The notes under the pieces are model-generated. The model saw nothing but the letters and a program-made list of their open reading frames with translations. It was not told the origin of the DNA and did no database searches. Both the position numbers and the translations under genes were made by a program. This document shows positions 52,713 to 60,564 of a stretch of 64,000 bases of DNA, in pieces; positions within the stretch are counted from its first letter, which is position 1; every line of letters begins with the position of its first letter. Source of the DNA: Methylomagnum ishizawai (GTDB taxonomy: Bacteria > Pseudomonadota > Gammaproteobacteria > Methylococcales > Methylococcaceae); contig NZ_FXAM01000001.1 in NCBI RefSeq assembly GCF_900155475.1, positions 2,033,501 to 2,097,500 of the forward strand. The letters run 5' to 3'.

Positions 52713-53201
52713 TCACCAGGCGGGCGCTTGTTCTCCCGCCTGCGCCGTCCGGTACCACTGTTCCAACAAGCCCGCCGCCGCCACGCCCTCGGCGGGGGCC
52801 CAGGCCGCGCAATCCTGTTCCGCGACGGCGCGATAAGGGCCGGGTTTCACCTCGAACATCACCGTCTCCGGGACCATGACCACGGCGGCGTGCCAAGTCT
52901 GGGCCGGGATTTCCAGGGCGAGCGTGCCTTGCGTCGCGCAAAGCTCGATGCGTTCCGCTACCCGTCCCGCGTCGTCGAAAATCAAGATCGAAAACGCGCC
53001 GCGTAGCGCCAACATCAATTCCCAATCGGCGTGGCGGTGGGGCCGGACATAGGTGCCGGGGGCCAGGGCGTTGAACAGGCGTTGCACCGGGTCTTCCAAC
53101 GCCGGATGCAGGTTGAGGTTCTTGCGCAGCCGGGGCAGGGCGGCGGCGGTGGCGCTGAGTGCGCGGAGATCGGTGTCGGCGAGGGTCTTGAGCGGGGACA
53201 T
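52713..53201 (-). CDS. WbuC-like cupin-fold metalloprotein
   Basis: 162 residues. The cupin core shows APGTYVRPHRHADWELMLAL, where the HRH and later Glu would bind a metal, and ALEIPAQTWHAAVVM as the second cupin motif. The overall layout matches WbuC, named from O-antigen clusters, whose function is not established. No neighbouring polysaccharide gene is present here. The ATG at 53201 was chosen; the upstream extension overlaps the next gene's end. It is 10 bases downstream of the DUF3298 gene and may be co-transcribed. Confidence 0.8.
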   Translation of the reverse strand: MSPLKTLADTDLRALSATAAALPRLRKNLNLHPALEDPVQRLFNALAPGTYVRPHRHADWELMLALRGAFSILIFDDAGRVAERIELCATQGTLALEIPAQTWHAAVVMVPETVMFEVKPGPYRAVAEQDCAAWAPAEGVAAAGLLEQWYRTAQAGEQAPAW

Positions 53202-53211
53202 GGGCGGACCT

Positions 53212-54234
53212 TCAGGGTTTGGCGTTGCGCGAAGCCAGCGGTCCATCCTGGCGATAGAGTCCCGCCAGCGCCCGGTGGGGAATCACCGCCCGGAAATGGC
53301 CTTCGGCATAGCTCGCCACCGCGTACGGCGAGAAATGGAAGGCCAGCCCGACTGGCAGGATACTGAAGCTCAGTTCATCCTTGTCGAGTTCCTTGGTGAA
53401 ATCCTTGATGCCGCCGTCCACCACCGAGGAGGCTTTCTGGCGCTTGAGTTCGGTGACGATGAGGCCGGAGAGCTTGTTGATATGGGCCGGGGATTTTTGC
53501 AGCACATCCCACAGCTTGAGCGGGCGGACCGCGCCGCCTTCGCCGATGACGTAGTCGCGGGCATCCAGCCCGGTATTGCCGTGCGCCCCGCCCGAATATT
53601 CATAGGCGGTACACAACAGGCTGACCGTGTTGGGCAGCACGCTTTCGACATCGCAGGAGGTGGTGGCGGACAGCCGATCTTGGGCGGCGGACCCGCCCGG
53701 AGCGCTTTGCAGTTCGGTCCGCACGTCCTGCACCGATTTGAGGTTTTGGGCCAGGTTTTGTTGGGCTTCGCCCGCCAGGAGTCCGTTGAGCTTGGCGTAG
53801 CGCGGATCGTCGAACTTGGGGAAATCGACCCAGATATTGCTATCCGGGCTGACCAGGGTTTCGATGTGGGCCAAGCGGGTCAGGGCCAGGGGCAGGGTTT
53901 TTTTGCCGTCGGCGCTTTTCCAGGTGCCGGTGCCGGTTTTGCCGTCGGCGGCCAGCTTGCCGGAGAAGGTGCCGGTGGGTTTGCTGTCGTTGTCGGCACG
54001 GGTCCATAGGCTTTCTTTCCACTCGAAGCCGTCCTTGCCCGCCGTCCCGGCCAGTTCCAGGCCGTCCGCGCCGCTGGCGTCGTAATAAATCTGGCCGTGG
54101 TACATCCCTTCGTTCAGGCGCAGGCTGGCGATGGCCTGGATATGGCCGTCGATCACCACGCGGTAAACCTCGCCTTCGGCTTGGGCCAGGACGGGGAGGC
54201 AGAGCGCGGACAGGAGCGCTAGGGATGTTCTCAT
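53212..54234 (-). CDS. Secreted DUF3298-domain protein
   Basis: 340 residues. A signal peptide (MRTSLALLSALCLPVLAQA) puts it in the periplasm. Residues about 20-120 hold an unrecognised beta-rich region (MYHGQIYYDASGADGLELAG). The C-terminal half has the DUF4163/DUF3298 pattern: LLCTAYEYSGGAHGNTGLDA, then DELSFSILPVGLAFHFSPYA and SYAEGHFRAVIPHRAL. Relatives include the extracellular part of anti-sigma factor RsiV, which binds lysozyme; whether this one binds any ligand is unknown. Confidence 0.8.
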   Translation of the reverse strand: MRTSLALLSALCLPVLAQAEGEVYRVVIDGHIQAIASLRLNEGMYHGQIYYDASGADGLELAGTAGKDGFEWKESLWTRADNDSKPTGTFSGKLAADGKTGTGTWKSADGKKTLPLALTRLAHIETLVSPDSNIWVDFPKFDDPRYAKLNGLLAGEAQQNLAQNLKSVQDVRTELQSAPGGSAAQDRLSATTSCDVESVLPNTVSLLCTAYEYSGGAHGNTGLDARDYVIGEGGAVRPLKLWDVLQKSPAHINKLSGLIVTELKRQKASSVVDGGIKDFTKELDKDELSFSILPVGLAFHFSPYAVASYAEGHFRAVIPHRALAGLYRQDGPLASRNAKP

Positions 54235-54280
54235 GGCGGGGTCCGGTGTGTTGGGGGGGGCGTGCGAAGATAGCGCCGCC

Positions 54281-55087
54281 TCAGGGAGCTGGCAATACGG
54301 GTTCCGCGCCGGGGTGGGGATAGGGCGGTAGCCGCGCCGCCGGGTCTTGCCGGTAGAAGCGGGCGAGTTGCTGGTAGACCTCGGGGTATTCCAGCATGAC
54401 CAGTTCCGGCCACTCGAAGAAATATTCGCTGAGGACGGCGAAGAATTCGCCCGGTTCCTGCGCCGCGTAGGGATCGAGGGCGGTGTCTTCGCCCGCGTCC
54501 AACCGGGCGTTGAAATCCTGGTAGGCTTGGGAAAACACAGCCGACCATTCCCGCCGTTTCATATCGCGGTGCAGGGGCGGGAAACCATCGGGCGGGCCGT
54601 TGAGCAAATCCAGCTTATGGGCCATTTCGTGGATCGCCACGTTATAGCCTTCGCACAGCCCGGAGGCTTCGACATCGGCCCAGGACAGCACCAAGGGGCC
54701 CTGTTCCCAGGCTTCGCCGCCGAGGATATCCTCCCATTCGTGCATCACGCCGATAGCGTCGAACTGCGAGCGGGGCCGTACGAACGCGCCGGGATAGACG
54801 ATCACGGTGCGCCAGCCCGCATACCAGCCATCATCCAGCCCCAGGATCGGCAGGCAGCAGAGCGCGGCGATCCGGGCGCGGATGCCGTCGTCCAGCACCA
54901 TGCCGCCGGCGGGTTCGATGAGTTTGTCGGTGAGGAAGCGGGCGGCGAGTTGGCGGAGCTTCAAGGTTTCGGCGGCGTCCAGGCCAACGAGGATCGGCAG
55001 TTCGGCCAAAGGCGCCCAGAGGCGATCGGCCAGCGGTGGCGGTCCGGCGGCGGGGCGGGCGAACAGGCGGCGGAAGAACGGGAGCAT
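54281..55087 (-). CDS. mtfA: MtfA-like zinc metallopeptidase (M90 family)
   Basis: 268 residues. The zinc motif is HEMAHKLD at 153-160 (HExxH), in the context NVAIHEMAHKLDLLNG, and the third ligand glutamate lies in FFAVLSEYFFEWP. The upstream GLDDGWYAGWRTVIVYPGAF is also conserved. In E. coli MtfA binds the repressor Mlc and so releases the glucose PTS gene ptsG; it also has aminopeptidase activity. In an organism without that PTS the target must differ. It is divergent from the small membrane protein gene at 55187. Confidence 0.92.
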   Translation of the reverse strand: MLPFFRRLFARPAAGPPPLADRLWAPLAELPILVGLDAAETLKLRQLAARFLTDKLIEPAGGMVLDDGIRARIAALCCLPILGLDDGWYAGWRTVIVYPGAFVRPRSQFDAIGVMHEWEDILGGEAWEQGPLVLSWADVEASGLCEGYNVAIHEMAHKLDLLNGPPDGFPPLHRDMKRREWSAVFSQAYQDFNARLDAGEDTALDPYAAQEPGEFFAVLSEYFFEWPELVMLEYPEVYQQLARFYRQDPAARLPPYPHPGAEPVLPAP

Positions 55088-55186
55088 GGGCGGGTCCGGG
55101 ACTGGGCAGGGGAGTGGAATTTAGCCGATGGCTCGCGGGTCTACAACGCCCGTGATCGGGATCAATCTACGTGGGGAGTTCGAGGC

Positions 55187-55354
55187 ATGGTGAATTATTT
55201 GCTGATGATCGTGGCGTCGGTGGCGGGGATCGTGGTCCTGGACGAAGACCCGAGCAGCGTGTCGCCCCAGGAATGGATTTTGTTCGCGGTGATGGCGTAT
55301 TCGACGGTGGGCCTCCTGCGTAAATTGCAGGAATTCATCCGGGACAATACCTGA
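55187..55354 (+). CDS. Small membrane protein of unknown function
   Basis: 55 residues, starting MVNYLLMIVASVAGIVVLDE. There are two hydrophobic stretches (about 3-17 and 30-43), separated by DEDPSSVSPQEW, and a basic end (LLRKLQEFIRDNT). The family is not recognised. The start is the ATG at 55187, with GGGGAG 10 bases upstream. It lies between mtfA (divergent) and a secreted protein gene. Confidence 0.55.
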   Translation: MVNYLLMIVASVAGIVVLDEDPSSVSPQEWILFAVMAYSTVGLLRKLQEFIRDNT

Positions 55355-55452
55355 AGGCCGGGCCGGGGATTTTGGCCTACACTCAGGAGCATCGCGGCGG
55401 GGGGCGGTTTTCCCGCCGGATCGTCCCAATATTAACAATCGAGGAGTCCGCC

Positions 55453-56007
55453 ATGTCCAAGCGCTTTATCCCGGTATTCATGGCCTTGGCGCTGGCCTTG
55501 CTGCCGCCGGTCCAGGCCGGTGCGGCGGGCGTCAAGAACGATGTGGCGGGCCAATGGAGTTTGGTGTATACGCCCAGGCCCAAGCTGAAGGTTTCCGCGT
55601 TCGGCCAGCCGGTGCGGGGCCGGTTCCAACTGCCGCAATTGCCGAAAACCGACGCCGTCACGTTCACCCCGGACCCGGCTTTTCCGGGGACCGGCCAGTT
55701 CGCCACGCAATTGTTTTCCGGGGTATGGAAGCAGAGCGGGGCCAAGGTCAAAGGTACGCCCACCCAGACTGTGATCGAATCGATGCTGGCCGGCTATCTG
55801 CAACAAGGGAGCTTGTACGGGGTGAGCTTCTCGGGGGGCACGCTGGTCAGCGCCAAGAACCAGCTGACCGCCGTGGTACAGAAGAACGGCAGGCTCACGG
55901 GCACCTTCCTGCATGTCAGCACTTGGCGCATCGCCGTCACCCAGCCCCAGGCGATGACGGTGCCGTTACGGATCAAGCTTTTGGCCCATTTCAAGGGGAA
56001 GCGTTGA
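55453..56007 (+). CDS. Secreted hypothetical protein
   Basis: 184 residues. A signal peptide (MSKRFIPVFMALALALLPPV, ending near AGAA) precedes a beta-rich body with GQWSLVYTPRPKLKVSAFG, LFSGVWKQSGAKVKG and GRLTGTFLHVSTWRIAV. The family is not recognised; the composition suggests a periplasmic or surface lipocalin-like or beta-sandwich protein. The start at 55453 follows the ribosome-binding site GAGGAG. Confidence 0.65.
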   Translation: MSKRFIPVFMALALALLPPVQAGAAGVKNDVAGQWSLVYTPRPKLKVSAFGQPVRGRFQLPQLPKTDAVTFTPDPAFPGTGQFATQLFSGVWKQSGAKVKGTPTQTVIESMLAGYLQQGSLYGVSFSGGTLVSAKNQLTAVVQKNGRLTGTFLHVSTWRIAVTQPQAMTVPLRIKLLAHFKGKR

Positions 56008-56025
56008 ACCTGGGCGGGGGGCGGT

Positions 56026-56151
56026 TCATGGGCGCGGGTTCCCGGATTTCCCCGCGCCATCCCGGAGTTTCCGCGCCGCCCGATAGGTCAGAAAGATCAG
56101 CGCCGCCGGGATCATGATGAAAGCCGCCAGGAAGCCGTATTCGTCGAACAT
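56026..56151 (-). CDS. 41-residue single-pass membrane protein
   Basis: A short frame with an excellent ribosome-binding site: GGAGG lies 6 bases before the ATG at 56151. It reads MFDEYGFLAAFIMIPAALIF, then LTYRAARKLRDG and a polar Gly/Pro tail. One hydrophobic helix (about 6-21) followed by positive residues is what is expected of a small inner-membrane protein with its C-terminus in the cytoplasm. It lies in the gap between two plus-strand genes and is not recognised as any named family. Confidence 0.6.
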   Translation of the reverse strand: MFDEYGFLAAFIMIPAALIFLTYRAARKLRDGAGKSGNPRP

Positions 56152-56375
56152 GGTTCACCTCCGCAGGAAACAGGGTTAACGACGGGCACCGTGGCGGTCC
56201 GCATCGCGGTGCTTACCCTAACACCCCGATGTGGACAAAGGCATGACATCATCAACGGCGATGTACCAAGATTAAATGCCAGGATTTTTTGGGATTAACT
56301 GCCATAATTCAAACGCCGCGCCCCGGAAGCCCGGCCAGGCATCCAAGGAACCCCCGTCCCGCCACGAGGAAGCCC

Positions 56376-57092
56376 ATGTCCACCCAAGACCCCTACGCCT
56401 TTCTCAAGGCCATCCTCACCAAGGATTTCGAGACCGGCAGCCCTCATATCAACGGCAAACCCCATGATCCCTTGATCATCACCTTGTCGCGGGATTATGG
56501 GGCGCGGGGCGAGGTCATCGCCGAGCGACTGGCCTCCTGCCTCGCGATTCCGCTCTACGACCAGGAAATCCTGGAGCGGGTGGCGAAGCAGGCCAAGATC
56601 GACGCCTTCAAGTTCAAGCCCCAGGACGAAACCGTGTCCGCCGGGATTTCGACCTTCCTCTACAGCCTCATGACCGGCACGGCGGGCGAGATGCAGACCT
56701 ACCGCCGCCAGCTCTACGCCACCGTGTTGGAACTCGCCAAGCAGGATGGCCTCTTGGTCGGGCGCGGTGCCCACCTGATCCTGTCCGGGCGCAAGGTGTT
56801 CCGGGTGCGGATCGTCGGTTCCAAGCTGGTTTGCGCCAAGCGCGTGGCCGAGGAGCAGGGCATCCCGCAGTTGGAGGCCGAACGCAAGGTCTACGAGGTC
56901 AACACCAAGCGCCATAAGTCGATCTTGAACCTCTATGGCGATAGCTTCGAGCAGTGTTCGCTGGAACACGCCCAGAACTTCGACCTGGTCATCAACACCG
57001 ACCATATTTCCGCCGAGAGCGCCGTGTCCTTGATCCTGCTCGCCCTGCGGCAAGCGGGCTTCGAGCTACACCGGCGCATCCCCCCAACCTGA
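56376..57092 (+). CDS. Cytidylate-kinase-like family protein
   Basis: 238 residues. The start of the kinase fold is PLIITLSRDYGARGEVIAER, a variant P-loop typical of the AAK6/cytidylate-kinase-like family, followed by the substrate-binding QEILERVAKQAKI and GLLVGRGAHLILSGRKVFRVR. True Cmk enzymes have a stricter GxSGSGKGT loop, so this paralogue may phosphorylate another small molecule. The next gene, an ATP synthase epsilon-like subunit, is 4 bases downstream, implying one transcript. Confidence 0.8.
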   Translation: MSTQDPYAFLKAILTKDFETGSPHINGKPHDPLIITLSRDYGARGEVIAERLASCLAIPLYDQEILERVAKQAKIDAFKFKPQDETVSAGISTFLYSLMTGTAGEMQTYRRQLYATVLELAKQDGLLVGRGAHLILSGRKVFRVRIVGSKLVCAKRVAEEQGIPQLEAERKVYEVNTKRHKSILNLYGDSFEQCSLEHAQNFDLVINTDHISAESAVSLILLALRQAGFELHRRIPPT

Positions 57093-57096
57093 AACC

Positions 57097-57549
57097 ATGC
57101 CAGCCACCCACACCCTCCTACAAGTCGAAATCGCCGACGTGGCCCGCCTCATCTACGCCGGGCCTTGCGACCGGCTGGTGGCCCCCGCCGCCCTCGGCGA
57201 AGTCTGCATCCTGCCGCGCCATGCGCCGTTCCTGGCCCAACTCCGGCCTGGCGTGGTCCAAATCCAAACCCCGGACGGGGCGCGGCAAAGCTTCTTCCTC
57301 TCCGGCGGCTTCATGGAGGTCAAGGACAGCACCGTGCATGTGCTGGCCGACCACCTGTTGCGCTCGGAGGAAATCGACCGCGACGCCGCCCTCGCCGCCC
57401 GGCGCGAGGCGGAACGCATCCTCAAGCACAGCCCGCTCTTTAGCGAGCGCGACCGGGCCAAGCTGGAGCTGACCAAGGCCCTGGCGCAACTCCGGGTACT
57501 CGAACATGCCGAGGTCCACAGGCTGAAACAACAACGCGGCAACCTATAG
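57097..57549 (+). CDS. Orphan F1 ATP synthase epsilon-subunit-like protein
   Basis: 150 residues with the layout of AtpC: an N-terminal beta sandwich (about 5-88, with LYAGPCDR-like LIYAGPCDRLVAPAALGE and FFLSGGFMEVKDSTVHVLAD) and a C-terminal helical hairpin (about 90-145). In ATP synthase this subunit couples the rotor and can inhibit ATP hydrolysis. No other atp gene is in the window. It is sandwiched between a cytidylate-kinase-like gene and ppdK, so it may be an epsilon-like regulator of nucleotide or energy metabolism rather than a structural subunit. Confidence 0.82.
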   Translation: MPATHTLLQVEIADVARLIYAGPCDRLVAPAALGEVCILPRHAPFLAQLRPGVVQIQTPDGARQSFFLSGGFMEVKDSTVHVLADHLLRSEEIDRDAALAARREAERILKHSPLFSERDRAKLELTKALAQLRVLEHAEVHRLKQQRGNL

Positions 57550-57626
57550 GCGCGATCCTCCCAGGATTCCGCACCGGCCTGTCGCGTCCGGCCCGATTCC
57601 CTTACAAACCACAAGGAGACAAGCCC

Positions 57627-60362
57627 ATGAGCAAGAAATACGTTTATGCCTTCGCGGAAGGCGACGGTCACAACAAACCATTGTTGGGCGGCAAGGGTGC
57701 CAATCTATGCGAGATGACCCAGATCGGCTTGAATGTGCCGCCGGGGTTCGTCATCACCACCGAAGCCTGCCTCGAATTCCTGGACCAAAAAGCCCTGCCG
57801 ATGGGGCTGTTGGAAGAGATCGGTGAACATATCCGCAACCTGGAACAACAGACCGGCAAACAATTCGGCGGGGCGGACAACCCGTTGCTGGTGTCGGTGC
57901 GCTCCGGTTCCGCCATGTCCATGCCCGGCATGATGGACACCATTCTGAACCTGGGGCTGAACCAGGAAACCCTGCGCGGCTTGATCCAACAGACCGGCAA
58001 CCAGCGTTTCGGCTACGATGCCTACCGCCGCTTCATCCAATTGTTCGGCAAGATCGCGCTGGGCGTGGACGACCATCTGTTCGACCACGAATTTGACGAG
58101 GTGAAACGCGCCGCCGGGGTCAAGGCCGATATCGGCCTCAGCGCCGAACATTTGCAGGATATCAGCGCCCGGTTCCTGCGGGTGGTCCACGACGCCACCG
58201 GCAAACCCTTCCCGGAGAATGTGTTCGAGCAATTGGAAATCGCGGTCAAGGCCGTGTTCAATTCCTGGATGGGCAAGCGGGCCATCGATTACCGCCGCGA
58301 ATTCCACATCACCCCGGCCATGGCCAACGGCACGGCGGTCAATGTCGTGACCATGGTATTCGGCAACATGGGCAACGACAGCGCCACCGGCGTGGGTTTC
58401 ACCCGCAACCCCGGTACTGGCGAGAACGAGATGTATGGCGAATATCTGGTCAACGCCCAGGGCGAGGACGTGGTGGCTGGCATCCGCACGCCCAAGCCCG
58501 TGGCCGAGATGGCCAAGGAAATGCCCGAGCTGTACCGCCAACTGGTGGAACTCCGCAACAAGCTGGAAGCCCATTACCAGGAAGTCCAGGACTACGAATA
58601 CACCATCGAAAAGGGCGTCCTCTATTGCCTGCAAACCCGCAACGGCAAGATGAACGCTACCGGCATGGTGCGCAGTTCGGTGGAGATGTTCGGGGAGGGC
58701 TTGATCACCAAGGAACAAGCCCTGCTGCGGGTCAACCCCAGCCACCTCGAACAATTACTGCACCCGCGCCTCAATCCCAGCCACAAGGAAAAACCGCTGG
58801 CGACCGGCCTGCCCGCCTCGCCCGGCGCGGCCAGCGGCAAATGCGTGTTCGACGCCGATCAGGCCGAATTGCTGGGCCGGGGTGGCGAAAAGGTCATCCT
58901 GGTGCGCGAGGAAACCAAGCCGGAGGACATCCATGGCTTCTTCGCCTCGCAAGGCATCCTCACCAGCCGCGGCGGCAAGACTTCGCACGCGGCGGTGGTG
59001 GCTCGCGGCATGGGCAAAGCCTGTGTGGCCGGGGCCGAGGGCATCCAGGTTGATAGCCGGTCCCGTCTGGCCCGCGTCGGCGAACTCACCCTGCGGGAAG
59101 GCGATATCATCACCATCGACGGTAGCAACGGCAATGTTTACCTGGGCGAAATCCCCACCATCCCGCCCAAGTTCTCCGAGGAACTGAAAACCCTGTTGGG
59201 CTGGGCCGACGAGGCGGCCCGGCTCAAGGTGTTCGCCAATGGCGATACCCCGGACATGGCCGCCGTGGCGATGGAATACGGCGCGATGGGCATCGGCCTG
59301 TGCCGCACCGAGCGCATGTTCAACGCCAGCGAGCGCCTGCCGGTGGTGGTCGAGATGATCCTGGCCCGCAACACCGAGGAACGGCAGGCTTCGCTCGACA
59401 AACTCCTGCCCATGCAGCGCCAAGACTTCATCGACATGTTCAAGATTTGCGCCCCGCGTCCGGTGACGGTGCGCCTGCTCGATCCGCCCATGCACGAGTT
59501 CCTGCCCAGCGAACAGCAATTGCTGGACGAAATCGAGGGGCTGAAGGAATACCGCCTCGCGGTGAAGGGCCGCGCCGCCGCCCTGGCCGCGCTCAACGCC
59601 TTGCAGCACACCCACGCGGTCAACACCGACCTCAGCGAGGACTTGGTGAACAGCGTCATCTCCAAGAAGGAACTGATGCTGCGCAAGGTGCGGGAACTGC
59701 ACGAGGTCAATCCGATGCTGGGCCATCGCGGCGTGCGCCTGGGAATCACCTATCCCGAAATCTACGAGATGCAGATTCGCGGCATTTTGGAAGCCGCCGC
59801 CGAATGCGTGAAGGACGGCGTGGAAGTCAGCCCCGAGATCATGGTGCCCCAGGTCATCACCGCCCAGGAACTCAAGTGGGTGAAGGCCGGGGTGGACAAA
59901 GTCCGTGCCGAGATCGAGCAGCGTTATGGCCTGAGTTTGAAATTCAAGTTCGGCAGCATGGTGGAAACCGTCCGCGCCTGTTGCCGAGCGGGGGATTTGG
60001 CCGGTATCGCCGAGTTCTTCTCGTTTGGCACCAACGACCTGACCCAGGCGGCGTTCTCGTTCTCGCGCGAGGACGCCGAGAACAAGTTCCTGCCGCTCTA
60101 CACCGATAGCGGTATCTTGCAGGACAACCCGTTCGAGGTGCTGGATGTGAAGGGCGTGGGCGTCCTGATGCAAATGACGGTGGAACTGGGCCGCAGGACC
60201 AATCCCGACCTCAAGGTCGGCATCTGCGGCGAACAGGGCGGGCATCCGACCTCGATCCGCTATTGCCACGAGTTCGGGCTGAACTATGTGTCCTGCTCGC
60301 CGCACCGGGTGCCGATTGCCCGGCTGGCGGCGGCCCATGCCAAGCTGTTGACGGAGCAATGA
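57627..60362 (+). CDS. ppdK: Pyruvate, phosphate dikinase
   Basis: 911 residues, close to the family's usual 870-950. The N-terminal nucleotide-binding domain has LLGGKGANLCEMTQIGLNVP and MPGMMDTILNLGLN. The phosphohistidine domain carries catalytic His454 in SRGGKTSHAAVVARGMGKAC. The C-terminal pyruvate-binding TIM barrel has GICGEQGGHPTS with Cys867. It interconverts pyruvate, ATP and phosphate with phosphoenolpyruvate, AMP and pyrophosphate. In methylotrophs it can supply PEP for carboxylation. The strong ribosome-binding site AAGGAGA precedes the start. No regulatory-protein gene is visible beside it. Confidence 0.96.
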   Translation: MSKKYVYAFAEGDGHNKPLLGGKGANLCEMTQIGLNVPPGFVITTEACLEFLDQKALPMGLLEEIGEHIRNLEQQTGKQFGGADNPLLVSVRSGSAMSMPGMMDTILNLGLNQETLRGLIQQTGNQRFGYDAYRRFIQLFGKIALGVDDHLFDHEFDEVKRAAGVKADIGLSAEHLQDISARFLRVVHDATGKPFPENVFEQLEIAVKAVFNSWMGKRAIDYRREFHITPAMANGTAVNVVTMVFGNMGNDSATGVGFTRNPGTGENEMYGEYLVNAQGEDVVAGIRTPKPVAEMAKEMPELYRQLVELRNKLEAHYQEVQDYEYTIEKGVLYCLQTRNGKMNATGMVRSSVEMFGEGLITKEQALLRVNPSHLEQLLHPRLNPSHKEKPLATGLPASPGAASGKCVFDADQAELLGRGGEKVILVREETKPEDIHGFFASQGILTSRGGKTSHAAVVARGMGKACVAGAEGIQVDSRSRLARVGELTLREGDIITIDGSNGNVYLGEIPTIPPKFSEELKTLLGWADEAARLKVFANGDTPDMAAVAMEYGAMGIGLCRTERMFNASERLPVVVEMILARNTEERQASLDKLLPMQRQDFIDMFKICAPRPVTVRLLDPPMHEFLPSEQQLLDEIEGLKEYRLAVKGRAAALAALNALQHTHAVNTDLSEDLVNSVISKKELMLRKVRELHEVNPMLGHRGVRLGITYPEIYEMQIRGILEAAAECVKDGVEVSPEIMVPQVITAQELKWVKAGVDKVRAEIEQRYGLSLKFKFGSMVETVRACCRAGDLAGIAEFFSFGTNDLTQAAFSFSREDAENKFLPLYTDSGILQDNPFEVLDVKGVGVLMQMTVELGRRTNPDLKVGICGEQGGHPTSIRYCHEFGLNYVSCSPHRVPIARLAAAHAKLLTEQ

Positions 60363-60489
60363 CTACGGGTCGCTGCGGGCGACATCGCCACGCTCGGCAG
60401 GCGCTGACGCAGATGAACCTGCGATTGCAGCACGCGGTGGACCGGGAAGCGGATCATCCGGGCGATCCTGGCTGCGCCTCGCGCCCCTT

Positions 60490-60510
60490 GGTTCAGCGCG
60501 GCGCTGAACC
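60490..60510. terminator. Perfect palindromic hairpin between ppdK and the FUSC gene
   Basis: GGTTCAGCGC (60490-60499) and GCGCTGAACC (60501-60510) form a perfect inverted repeat around one central base. It lies between two convergent genes and could serve both strands, but no T run follows on either side. Confidence 0.4.
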
Positions 60511-60564
60511 TCCCGGCTTCCTGCGGATGGCCGCATCCCGCATCGTGTCCGCCCGGTGATCGGT

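Noticed and set aside
60263-60559. 98-residue plus-strand frame running past the ppdK stop
   Set aside because: Mostly antisense or out of frame with ppdK, no start signal, Arg/Pro-rich composition typical of shadows.
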